This document shows, piece by piece, positions 1-7,164 of a stretch of 11,041 nucleotides of DNA (positions are counted from its first letter, which is position 1; the number at the start of each line of letters is the position of its first letter). The DNA is taken from the NCBI GenBank assembly GCA_900553205.1, contig USCK01000053.1, positions 1 to 11,041 on the forward strand, in the 5' to 3' direction. The translations under genes and the position numbers were made by a program. The notes beneath the pieces are model-generated. The model did no database searches, was not told where the DNA came from, and saw only the letters and a program-made list of their open reading frames with translations. The stretch is from an uncultured bacterium (GTDB lineage Bacteria > Cyanobacteriota > Vampirovibrionia > Gastranaerophilales > Gastranaerophilaceae).

Positions 1-765
1 CTTGCTATGACATGGACTTGTATGACTATCAAAGAAAAAGATTCAAGGAATTTTGGTAATAATTCTCAAGAAACTGCAGAAAAATCAAATTTCTTTAAAG
101 ATTTAAAAGAATTTTTCTTACTTTCACCTCAAGTTGGTAGAATTTGTTTGATGCAATTCTTTACTTGGATTGGTATGATGTGTTTGATGATATTCTTTAC
201 TAGTTATGCTATCCACACTGTTTATGCAATTCCAGATTTGAGCAATTTGACACCTGCATTATCTGCAAAGTATTCAGATTTGCAAGTAAAAGCTACAAAC
301 TACTCTTCAATATGTTTTGCAATATTTAACTTAATTTGTTTTATAATTGCTATTCCTATTGGTGTTTTGGCTCAAAAATTCGGAAATAAAAAAGTGCATA
401 TTATTTCATTGTTATCTATGGTTATTGCATATTTAGGTTTAGGTGTATTTAATAATAATCCTGTTATTGTAGCTGCATTTATGGCTTTATCAGGTATCGG
501 CTGGGCAAGTGTTTGTGCTTTACCTTTTGCAATGCTTTCAAAGTTTATTATCCCTGGGACTGAAGGTTCTGTAATGGGTATATTCAATATCTTTATCGCA
601 GGCCCTCAAGTTGTAGTTTGTACATTAGTTTCTTGGTTAATCAAAAAATGTGTATTCACAATGCCTGACGGTTTAAATTATCATTGGGAATATGCCTTCT
701 TTGTTGGTGCTGTATGCTTGTTGTTAGCTGCACTTACAACTCTATCTGTCAAGGAAAGCAAATAA
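1..765 (+). CDS. MFS transporter, sugar:cation symporter (SLC45/GPH-like), C-terminal half
   Basis: This is the 3' part of an integral membrane transporter whose start lies left of the window; the reading frame is open from base 1, so the ATG at 7 need not be the real start. About 30 polar residues, probably the central cytoplasmic loop, are followed by six hydrophobic segments, which matches the second half of a 12-helix major facilitator. The stretches FFTWIGM, GIGWASVCALPFAMLS and MGIFNIFIAGPQ resemble those of sucrose/maltose-type (SLC45-like) transporters, so a sugar or glycoside driven by a cation gradient is the likely substrate; the exact substrate cannot be read here. The stop codon shares one base with the start of the next gene (TAATG), indicating an operon. 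Family call fairly sure, substrate unsure. Confidence 0.8.
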   Translation, partial: LAMTWTCMTIKEKDSRNFGNNSQETAEKSNFFKDLKEFFLLSPQVGRICLMQFFTWIGMMCLMIFFTSYAIHTVYAIPDLSNLTPALSAKYSDLQVKATNYSSICFAIFNLICFIIAIPIGVLAQKFGNKKVHIISLLSMVIAYLGLGVFNNNPVIVAAFMALSGIGWASVCALPFAMLSKFIIPGTEGSVMGIFNIFIAGPQVVVCTLVSWLIKKCVFTMPDGLNYHWEYAFFVGAVCLLLAALTTLSVKESK

Positions 766-1274
766 TGGCTGAAAAAATTATAATATTTTCAGGCAAACAA
801 TATTCAGGTAAGGACACAGCTGCAAAGATTCTTCTTGCAGAGTGTCCTGAATATAAACGTTGTGCAATGGGGGATATTATTAAGCTTGAATATGGCAAGC
901 AACAGAATCTTTCTTATGAAGAAATTGAAAACAACAAATCTCAATATCGTGCAGGTCTGATAGAATTAGGCAACTGGGGACGAAGTCAGTCACCTGATTA
1001 TTGGTTACATAAAATTCTTGAGGTTGAGGGCAAGATTATGGTTACAGATGTTCGTGTACCTCATGAATATGAAGTCTTTAAAAATGCTGGTGCTTTGTCG
1101 GTCAGAATAGAAGCTTCTCGTGAAACTCGTATGCAAAGAGGTACTCTTATCGGAGAAGATGATATAACCGAAATAGGTTTGGATAATATAAAAGATTGGG
1201 ATTTTGTAATCGAAAATAATTCTTCTTATGAAGATTTCAAAACAAAGGTTCTTGAATTAAAAAAATGTCTATAG
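765..1274 (+). CDS. P-loop kinase, phosphomevalonate kinase-like / dNMP kinase-like
   Basis: Predicted 169-residue cytoplasmic kinase. The start at 765 is chosen because it overlaps the preceding stop (TAATG), has AAGGAAAG at 751-758 as ribosome binding site, and puts the P-loop at the N terminus; an upstream ATG at 684 in the same frame would add residues read out of frame from the transporter gene. Residues 10-17 (GKQYSGKD) form a Walker A motif with Asp where Ser/Thr is usual. This variant is found in animal-type phosphomevalonate kinases and in phage-type deoxynucleoside monophosphate kinases. Further likeness to the phosphomevalonate kinase family: VTDVR at 93-97, a basic segment with QRG at 124-126, EDD at 131-133, GLDN at 138-141 and WDFVIEN at 145-151. 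The family phosphorylates a small phosphate-bearing substrate with ATP. The true substrate is unknown: a nucleotide, mevalonate phosphate or a sugar phosphate are all possible. It lies between a transporter and glycosyltransferases, 36 bases before the next gene. Confidence 0.7.
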   Translation: MAEKIIIFSGKQYSGKDTAAKILLAECPEYKRCAMGDIIKLEYGKQQNLSYEEIENNKSQYRAGLIELGNWGRSQSPDYWLHKILEVEGKIMVTDVRVPHEYEVFKNAGALSVRIEASRETRMQRGTLIGEDDITEIGLDNIKDWDFVIENNSSYEDFKTKVLELKKCL

Positions 1275-1310
1275 TATGATGGTTCTCGTTAAGAGGGAGT
1301 ATATTGTACT

Positions 1311-2201
1311 ATGTGTACTTTAGATATAATTGTTCCGGTCTTCAATGAAGAGGACTGTTTAGATGAGATTTTGAGACGCTTGAACGGCGTTAAAGATTCT
1401 TTTAAAGATATATTAGATGTAAGCTTTTTGTTTGTAAACGATGGCTCAAGAGATAAGAGTGCAGACATTTTAAAAGCTTTTTCCGAAAAATATGATTATG
1501 TAAAAGTTATCAACTTTGCAAGAAATTTTGGGCATCAGATAGCAGTAACTGCAGGTATTAACAATACCAATGCTGATTATGTTGCAATTATAGATGCTGA
1601 TTTACAAGATCCACCTGAATTGATAGAGGATATGTATAAAAAATCATTAGAAGGTTACGATATTGTTTATGGTAAGCGTTTGAAGCGAGATAAAGAAACA
1701 GCTTTCAAAAAACTTACTGCTTATGGATTTTATCGAGTATTGAACTATATGTGCAACCTTGATATTCCAAAAGATACAGGCGATTTCAGACTTATAACCA
1801 AGAAGGTTGTTGAGGTCTTGAAAAACATGCCTGAACATAATCGTTTTATTCGAGGAATGGTTCCTTGGGTAGGGTTTAAATCTGCACCTGTAGAGTTTAA
1901 CAGAGAAGAAAGATATGCAGGTGAAACTCATTATCCGTTGAAAGCTATGATTAAACTTGCAAGTAATGCAATTTTTTCATTCTCAACAAAACCTTTGGTT
2001 ATGATTAATTATTTAGCAGGGTTAGTGTTGTTATTGTCAATATTCTCGTTTTTGAGATTAAACCTTATATCTGCAACTATTTTATTTGTAGGTTCTCTGC
2101 AGCTTCTTGCTATAGGTATTGTTGGTGCTTATATCGGCAGAATTTATGAGGAAGCAAAAGGTCGTCCTTTATATACAATAAAGGATAAATTTAATTTATA
2201 G
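1311..2201 (+). CDS. Membrane-anchored GT2 glycosyltransferase (ArnC/GtrB/DPMS-like polyprenyl-phosphate glycosyltransferase)
   Basis: Enzyme of 296 residues expected to transfer a sugar from a nucleotide sugar to undecaprenyl (polyprenyl) phosphate on the inner face of the membrane. The GT-A domain occupies about residues 1-215: IVPVFNEE (7-14) and VNDGSRD (42-48) for the nucleotide, the metal-binding DADLQDPPE (95-103), and TGDFRL (156-161). The segment RFIRGMVPWVGF (178-189) and GETHYPL (204-210) are typical of the ArnC/GtrB/dolichol-phosphate mannose synthase branch. Two C-terminal membrane helices (about 228-250 and 253-277) are followed by GRIYEEAKGRPLY, the usual tail. The start is supported by a GAGGGAG box at 1293-1299. 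It is followed 7 bases later by an ArnT-like gene, which would use its lipid-linked product. Sugar identity cannot be told from sequence. Confidence 0.9.
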   Translation: MCTLDIIVPVFNEEDCLDEILRRLNGVKDSFKDILDVSFLFVNDGSRDKSADILKAFSEKYDYVKVINFARNFGHQIAVTAGINNTNADYVAIIDADLQDPPELIEDMYKKSLEGYDIVYGKRLKRDKETAFKKLTAYGFYRVLNYMCNLDIPKDTGDFRLITKKVVEVLKNMPEHNRFIRGMVPWVGFKSAPVEFNREERYAGETHYPLKAMIKLASNAIFSFSTKPLVMINYLAGLVLLLSIFSFLRLNLISATILFVGSLQLLAIGIVGAYIGRIYEEAKGRPLYTIKDKFNL

Positions 2202-2208
2202 GTAATTT

Positions 2209-3636
2209 ATGATAGACAAAATAAAACAGTTTTATAGCGATTCACCTGAAAGATTTTATTTAATTCTTTTAGGTTTACTATCGTTTATATTTTTATTTGT
2301 GGGAATGGGTGCATACCCGTTAGTGGATGTAGATGAAACCAGATATGCAGTAATGTCAAGAGATTTACTGCACCACAACTGGAATTTCTTAATGCTTAAT
2401 GGTGTGCCGTTTATCGAAAAACCTCCTTTGTACTTTTGGATTACGGCTTTTTCCATTAAGCTTTTTGGATTCCATGAATATGCTATAAGACTGCCAATGT
2501 CAATTCTTGCAACACTTACCGTATTTTTTACCTATTATATAGGTAAAAAAATTAAAACTCCTAAATTTGGGTTTTATACTGCAACAATAATGATGGCTAA
2601 TGTCTTTTTCATTATGTTGACTCGTGTTGCTATTATTGATATGGTCTTTACAGCTCTTTTAACCTGGACTATATATTTTGGCTTATTGACAGAGTTCGTA
2701 AAAGATAATAATAAAAAATGGTGTTGGACAGCGTTTTATTTGTGTATGTCTTTTGCGTTTCTTGCAAAAGGGCTTTTAGCAATAGTATTTCCTTGTGCAA
2801 TTATCGGTATTCACCGTATTATAAATAAATCAGTAAAAGAAATTTTCAAACCTCAATATATTTTGTCAGGTTTGGTTTTATTTTTGCTAATAAATTTGCC
2901 ATGGCATTTGGCTATGTACAAAGAATATGGCTTTGAATTTATTTGGGTTTATTTCATATTGCATCATTTTGAAAGACTTGTAAATGCGGATGCTTTAGGG
3001 AAAACGAGACCTTTCTTGTATTTTATTCCTGTATTCTTTGTGGGATTTTTACCTTGGTCTTTACATTTTATTGGTGCTATTGTTGATTTCTTTAAAAAGA
3101 AAATGTTCGAAGATAAATATGTATTGTTCTTTGCAATATATTTTATAATAATTTTCGGGTTATTCTCTGTTGCAAGTGGAAAACTCCCAACTTATGTATT
3201 GCCTGCAGTGCCACCTGCTGCATTCTTGACAGCATATTTTATCTATGCAAAAGATTTAAAATGGTTAAAAATACCGACATATATTTCGATATTAGCAACT
3301 GTTGTAGCATTAATTGTATTAAGAACTGTTGTATATACAGGTGGTACAAATGAGTTGGTTGAGTTCTCTAAAACTGCTCAAAATTCTGAATACCATTTGA
3401 TTACATACAATATGCAAATTAAACCCGCGATATTCTTAAACTATACAAAGGATTATGCAGATTTGATACTTGATGATAAGTTAGAAGATTTGCAAAAAGC
3501 TATTGAAAATCATTCTAAGTCTATGATTATCATTAAGAAGAAAAATATGGTAAATAGCGAAAATGTAACTTATTTAAAGAATTTCAAATTAGTTAAATCT
3601 TGTAAAAAATACGAACTATATCAAACTATAGATTAA
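2209..3636 (+). CDS. ArnT-like integral membrane glycosyltransferase (GT39/GT83 family)
   Basis: Multi-pass membrane protein of 475 residues in the ArnT/PMT-like superfamily, which transfers a sugar from a polyprenyl-phosphate donor to an acceptor (lipid A, lipid or protein) on the outer side of the inner membrane. The first external loop after the N-terminal helix (about 17-34) carries the acidic pair D42-E43 within DVDETRYA, then FIEKPPLYFW (68-77), both hallmarks of the family; many hydrophobic helices follow. A shorter hydrophilic C-terminal part begins near residue 390. It is somewhat shorter than Enterobacterial ArnT (about 550 residues), so the acceptor and sugar may differ and aminoarabinose transfer should not be assumed. 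Start: an AGG overlapping the upstream stop codon, 6 bases before ATG, is a modest ribosome binding site. The 3' end overlaps the convergent gene by 4 bases. Confidence 0.88.
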   Translation: MIDKIKQFYSDSPERFYLILLGLLSFIFLFVGMGAYPLVDVDETRYAVMSRDLLHHNWNFLMLNGVPFIEKPPLYFWITAFSIKLFGFHEYAIRLPMSILATLTVFFTYYIGKKIKTPKFGFYTATIMMANVFFIMLTRVAIIDMVFTALLTWTIYFGLLTEFVKDNNKKWCWTAFYLCMSFAFLAKGLLAIVFPCAIIGIHRIINKSVKEIFKPQYILSGLVLFLLINLPWHLAMYKEYGFEFIWVYFILHHFERLVNADALGKTRPFLYFIPVFFVGFLPWSLHFIGAIVDFFKKKMFEDKYVLFFAIYFIIIFGLFSVASGKLPTYVLPAVPPAAFLTAYFIYAKDLKWLKIPTYISILATVVALIVLRTVVYTGGTNELVEFSKTAQNSEYHLITYNMQIKPAIFLNYTKDYADLILDDKLEDLQKAIENHSKSMIIIKKKNMVNSENVTYLKNFKLVKSCKKYELYQTID

Positions 3637-4511
3637 AAGTTTTTAATAAATTTTTCTTTTAAAGCTTTATCGTATGGTGTATTGGTGCTATCGGGGGTGT
3701 ATTGTAATTTAAAAATACCATCTTGTGGAACCGTTGCAATATTGTAGCTGTTTTTAGAAGAATCTTTAGGCACAATTTGCGTATCTGTTCCTACACAAGT
3801 ATTTTCTCTGTATAAGTATAATGTGTTTTCTTTATGGTCATTATATTCTTGACTCTTTAGTATTGGTTCTCCATCATTTGTACAAAAATATTTACTTTTT
3901 GTTTCTTTTTTGGGAGTTCTTATAGCAACTATATATTCATTATCTTCTAATGGAGTACGTTTATAATGCTTTTTAAGGCATTTTTTTATATTTTTTTCAA
4001 GCTTAGTATTATCAAGAATTTCCTCACCTTCATAAACCTTCATTTCTCGAAGTATATATTTGCCATTATTAAGCTTTTCTTTTTTTGTTATAATTCTTTT
4101 ATTAGGTTTACCGTCTTTAACTATTAAGATTTCATTATATTTAAAACCGTTTTTAATACTTTCAAGTGTAGTTTTTATTCTGCCATTATTCAAATATTGT
4201 TGGCTTTGGTGATTAATCTCTCCTATTAAAGGCTTAAAATTTGCAGCTTGTTCAAGAGCATTATTTAGTTTTTTTGCTTTTTTAAGCATCAATATTTCTG
4301 GTAAGAAAAATAAGCCTATTAGTGCGATACCAGAAATACAACTTGCTATTAGTTGGGCTTTTGTTCGTTTTATAGCTGGGTTTGTTGATATAAATTCGTC
4401 AGTTGTAGCTTCCGATTTTGTTGTATTTTGTTGGATTTTTTCATCTTGTTTTGGTTGATAATTTGTAATAGCTTTTGTTATCAAGTTGTTATTAGAAAGA
4501 GTTACAGGCAT
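3633..4511 (-). CDS. Hypothetical single-pass membrane protein
   Basis: I do not recognise this 292-residue protein. The start at 4511 (MPVTLSNNN) is preferred over an in-frame ATG at 4532 because the sequence just before it on the minus strand, AAAAAAGGGAATTATC, contains a good ribosome binding site; nothing suitable precedes the upstream ATG. From this start the protein has a polar Asn/Gln/Thr/Lys-rich N-terminal stretch (about 1-50), one hydrophobic helix (about 53-76) and a lysine-rich remainder without cysteine clusters or enzyme motifs that I can name. There is no cleavable signal peptide, so it is probably a membrane-anchored protein with a soluble 215-residue domain. It stands alone between two plus-strand operons, converges on the ArnT-like gene with a 4-base overlap of coding ends, and diverges from efp. 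Reality as a gene is well supported by its length and start context; function unknown. Confidence 0.75.
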   Translation of the reverse strand: MPVTLSNNNLITKAITNYQPKQDEKIQQNTTKSEATTDEFISTNPAIKRTKAQLIASCISGIALIGLFFLPEILMLKKAKKLNNALEQAANFKPLIGEINHQSQQYLNNGRIKTTLESIKNGFKYNEILIVKDGKPNKRIITKKEKLNNGKYILREMKVYEGEEILDNTKLEKNIKKCLKKHYKRTPLEDNEYIVAIRTPKKETKSKYFCTNDGEPILKSQEYNDHKENTLYLYRENTCVGTDTQIVPKDSSKNSYNIATVPQDGIFKLQYTPDSTNTPYDKALKEKFIKNF

Positions 4512-4599
4512 GATAATTCCCTTTTTTGGCATTTTATATTTAGTTAAAACCTTAAAAATAAAAAAATTGCTATTTCATAAATAATAATTTACATAAAGT

Positions 4600-4627
4600 T
4601 TGAAAATTACATTGTTTATGATATTAT
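4600..4627 (+). promoter_or_regulatory. Sigma-70-type promoter for efp-accB(-accC)
   Basis: TTGAAA at 4600-4605 (5 of 6 bases match the -35 consensus) and TATTAT at 4622-4627 (5 of 6 match the -10 consensus) are separated by 16 bp. Transcription would start near 4634, leaving a leader of about 30 bases with the ribosome binding site of efp. The surrounding intergenic stretch (4512-4662) is extremely AT-rich and must also hold the promoter of the divergent minus-strand gene, for which I see no clear -35/-10 pair. Confidence 0.5.
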
Positions 4628-4662
4628 CAGTAAAAAAGTATGACATATTTAAAGGAGTTTTT

Positions 4663-5220
4663 ATGATTTCTGTAAACGATCTTAAAACAGGTTTAACATT
4701 ACAATTAGATAACGGACTTTGGTCTGTAGTTGAATTCTTGCACGTAAAACCGGGTAAAGGTGCTGCGTTTGTCCGTTCAAAATTAAAAAATGTAGAAACA
4801 GGACAAGTTGTTGAAAAAACATTCAGAGCTGGTGAAAAAGTTGCTAAGGCTACATTGGATAGACGCGAAATGCAATATTTATACAAAGAAGGCAATGATT
4901 ATGTTATGATGGATATGGAATCTTATGATCAAATTCCAGTTCCTGAAAATCATATAGGTGATGGTGTTAAATATTTAAAAGAAAACATGAATGTTCAAGT
5001 TTTATTCCATGATGGCAAGATTATCGGTTTAGATATTCCTGCTCATGTTGAGCTTGAAGTTGTTGATACTCCACCTTCTGAAAAGGGGAATACTTCTCAA
5101 GGTGGTACAAAACCTGCGACTTTGGAAACAGGTGCAGTTGTAAACGTTCCATTCTTTATTGCAAACGGTGATGTAATCAGAGTTGATACAAGAACTAACG
5201 AATATCTTGACCGTTGCTAA
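4663..5220 (+). CDS. efp: Translation elongation factor P
   Basis: EF-P binds between the P and E sites of stalled ribosomes and relieves arrest at consecutive prolines. The 185-residue length from the ATG at 4663 is exactly family-typical; AAAGGAG at 4651-4657 lies 5 bases upstream, whereas an in-frame ATG at 4600 would add 21 residues foreign to the family and fall inside the promoter. The N-terminal KOW-like domain carries the tip loop HVKPGKGAAF with Lys32 as the residue that is post-translationally modified in lysine-type EF-Ps; the C-terminal OB domains end in the conserved GDVIRVDTRTNEYLDR. No modification enzyme (EpmA/EpmB-like or YmfI-like) is visible in the window. The accB gene follows after 27 bases, an adjacency seen in several phyla including Cyanobacteria, so these are likely co-transcribed. 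Confidence 0.97.
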   Translation: MISVNDLKTGLTLQLDNGLWSVVEFLHVKPGKGAAFVRSKLKNVETGQVVEKTFRAGEKVAKATLDRREMQYLYKEGNDYVMMDMESYDQIPVPENHIGDGVKYLKENMNVQVLFHDGKIIGLDIPAHVELEVVDTPPSEKGNTSQGGTKPATLETGAVVNVPFFIANGDVIRVDTRTNEYLDRC

Positions 5221-5247
5221 TAGTATTTATTAATAAGGATATAAAAA

Positions 5248-5712
5248 ATGAAATTTGAAACAGATTATATAGAAAAATTAGCTAAAATAATTGCAGATAA
5301 TGAATTAACCGAAATCTCATTAGAAGACGGTGAACAAGCAATAACAATCAGAAAGGACTTGCCAGAAGTTACAGTAGCATCTGCTCCTGTTGCAGTTTCT
5401 CAAGCTCAACCTGTTGTGGCTCCTCAAGCTGCTCCTGCTGCACAACCTGCAGCTCAAACAGCAGAGTCTGCTCATAAAGGAAAAGCAATAACTTCACCTA
5501 TGGTTGGTACTTTCTATTCTGCTCCATCTCCAGATGCTGATGCTTTCGTTGAAGTTGGTAAATCCATTTCTCAAGGTGATGTTGTTTGTATTATTGAAGC
5601 AATGAAATTGATGAATGAAATTGAATCTGAATATTCAGGTACAGTTACTGAAATTTGCGTAAAAGACGGTCAACCTGTTGAATACGGGCAAGTTTTAATG
5701 TATGTAGAATAG
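5248..5712 (+). CDS. accB: Biotin carboxyl carrier protein of acetyl-CoA carboxylase
   Basis: AccB carries the biotin cofactor that is carboxylated by AccC and then donates the carboxyl group to acetyl-CoA, the first step of fatty acid synthesis in the cytoplasm. The 154-residue protein shows the expected plan: an N-terminal helical part (1-38), a flexible Ala/Pro/Gln/Val linker (about 40-75), and the biotinyl domain from about residue 80 (ITSPMVGTFY) with the biotinylation motif EAMKLMNE, Lys120 being the acceptor. A protruding-thumb segment (SAPSPDADAFVEVG) typical of AccB is present. Start supported by AAGGAT at 5235-5240, 7 bases before ATG. Sits between efp and accC in the same orientation. 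Confidence 0.97.
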   Translation: MKFETDYIEKLAKIIADNELTEISLEDGEQAITIRKDLPEVTVASAPVAVSQAQPVVAPQAAPAAQPAAQTAESAHKGKAITSPMVGTFYSAPSPDADAFVEVGKSISQGDVVCIIEAMKLMNEIESEYSGTVTEICVKDGQPVEYGQVLMYVE

Positions 5713-5725
5713 TAGAATTTTGTAT

Positions 5726-5750
5726 GAGGCTGATTATATCAGCCTCTTTT
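5726..5750 (+). terminator. Hairpin with short T-run between accB and accC (terminator or attenuator)
   Basis: A perfect 8-bp stem, GAGGCTGA (5726-5733) pairing with TCAGCCTC (5739-5746), closes a 5-base loop and is followed directly by TTTT and then an AT-rich stretch. This has the form of an intrinsic terminator, though the T-run is short. It begins 13 bases after the accB stop and ends 28 bases before the accC start, so it could end part of the efp-accB transcripts while letting others read into accC. Alternatively it may act as an mRNA-stabilising or processing element. Confidence 0.6.
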
Positions 5751-5778
5751 ATAAAGATAGATTGGGAAGAAAATAGTT

Positions 5779-7128
5779 ATGTTTAAAAAGGTTTTGATTG
5801 CTAATAGAGGTGAAATTGCAGTTCGTGTAATAAGAGCATGTCGTGAGTTAGGGATTCCGACAGTTGCTATATATTCAGAAGCTGATGCTGATTCTTTACA
5901 TGTAAGATTGGCCACTGATGCATATTGTATTGGACCTGCTCCAAGTAATAAAAGTTATTTGAGCATTCCTGCAATAATGTCAACAGCAATTATGACCGGT
6001 GCTGATGCTATTCACCCCGGATACGGATTTATGTCGGAAAGAGCAGATTTTGTTGATATTTGTGACCAACATGGTATCAAATTTATTGGACCAACTGCAG
6101 CTGCGATGAGAAAAATGGGTGATAAAGCTACTGCAAGAAAAACTATGGTAGAAAATGATGTTCCTGTGACTCCAGGTACAGGAATTGTTAAAACTGTAGA
6201 AGAAGTTCAAACTTTTGCACATAAAGTAGGATATCCAATCATATTAAAAGCGACTGCCGGTGGTGGTGGTAAAGGTATGAGAATTTGTAGAGAAGATGCT
6301 GATGTAGAGGTAAACTTAAATCTTTGTCAGTCTGAGGCTCAAAATTTCTTTGGAAACCCTGATGTATATGCAGAAAAATATCTTGAAAATCCACGACATA
6401 TTGAGGTTCAAATCTTAGCAGACCAATATGGTAATGTAATTCACTTAGGTGAAAGAGATTGTTCTATCCAAAGAAGACACCAAAAATTGTTAGAAGAAGC
6501 TCCTTCTCCTGCTATTGATGAAGAAACAAGAAAAGAAATGGGTGCTGCTGCTGTAAGAGCTGCAAAAGCTATCAATTACGAAGGCGCAGGCACTTGTGAA
6601 TTCTTGCTTGACCATGACGGCAAATGGTATTTCATGGAAATGAATACCAGAGTTCAAGTTGAACACTGTGTAACAGAAATGATTTCTCAAATAGATATCG
6701 TAAGAGAACAAATTCTTGTTGCTGCAGGTGAAAAGCTAGGTTATACTCAAGACCAAGTAAAGCTCAGAGGACATGCTATTGAGTGTCGTATTAATGCAGA
6801 AGATCCTGAAAAAGATTTCATGCCATGCCCTGGTAAAATTGACGGATATTTTGCTCCGGGAGGGTTTGGTATAAGAGTTGATTCTCATGTTTATCCTGGA
6901 TATTCAATTCCACCATATTATGATTCAATGATTGGCAAATTGATTTGTTGGGGTGAAACAAGAAACGCTGCAAGACGCAGAATGTATCAAGCGTTAAAAG
7001 AATATGTTGTTACAGGTATCAAAACAACAATTCCGTTCCACCAAGAAATTGTTGAAGACGAAGTATTTATCAGTGGAAAATTTAATACAGGATTTATTGA
7101 AGATTTCTATAAACGCAAAGGTAAATAG
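5779..7128 (+). CDS. accC: Biotin carboxylase subunit of acetyl-CoA carboxylase
   Basis: AccC uses ATP and bicarbonate to carboxylate the biotin on AccB. The 449 residues equal the length of the E. coli enzyme. Visible features in order: the N-terminal domain beginning FKKVLIANRGEIAVR, the HPGYGFMSE motif (79-87), the ATP-grasp domain with Lys116 and Lys158 and the glycine-rich lid TAGGGGKGMR (159-168), ERDCSIQRRHQK (225-236), the catalytic strand FMEMNTRVQVEHCVTE (285-300) with the conserved Glu, Asn and Arg, and the C-terminal domain with GIRVDSH and PYYDSMIGKL. Nothing essential is missing. A GGGAAG box at 5764-5769 precedes the start. It belongs with accB, although a hairpin separates the two. 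The carboxyltransferase genes accA and accD are not in the window. Confidence 0.97.
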   Translation: MFKKVLIANRGEIAVRVIRACRELGIPTVAIYSEADADSLHVRLATDAYCIGPAPSNKSYLSIPAIMSTAIMTGADAIHPGYGFMSERADFVDICDQHGIKFIGPTAAAMRKMGDKATARKTMVENDVPVTPGTGIVKTVEEVQTFAHKVGYPIILKATAGGGGKGMRICREDADVEVNLNLCQSEAQNFFGNPDVYAEKYLENPRHIEVQILADQYGNVIHLGERDCSIQRRHQKLLEEAPSPAIDEETRKEMGAAAVRAAKAINYEGAGTCEFLLDHDGKWYFMEMNTRVQVEHCVTEMISQIDIVREQILVAAGEKLGYTQDQVKLRGHAIECRINAEDPEKDFMPCPGKIDGYFAPGGFGIRVDSHVYPGYSIPPYYDSMIGKLICWGETRNAARRRMYQALKEYVVTGIKTTIPFHQEIVEDEVFISGKFNTGFIEDFYKRKGK

Positions 7129-7164
7129 TTATTAATACTATTTATTCAAGAATATAGTGTTTAT

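Noticed and set aside
1311..3636. A polymyxin-resistance arn operon
   Set aside because: Only ArnC-like and ArnT-like functions are present; arnA, arnB, arnD, arnE and arnF-like genes are absent in the window, and the ArnT-like protein is shorter than the Enterobacterial one.
4600..4662. N-terminal extension of EF-P from the ATG at 4600
   Set aside because: The 21 extra residues are not part of the EF-P family, cover the predicted promoter, and the ATG at 4663 has a near-perfect AAAGGAG ribosome binding site.
7123..7143. AT-only-looking inverted repeat AAATAGT/ACTATTT between accC and the xer-like gene
   Set aside because: The 7-bp stem has almost no G/C, overlaps the accC stop codon and has no solid T-run; in DNA this AT-rich such a stem is expected by chance, so I do not call a terminator.
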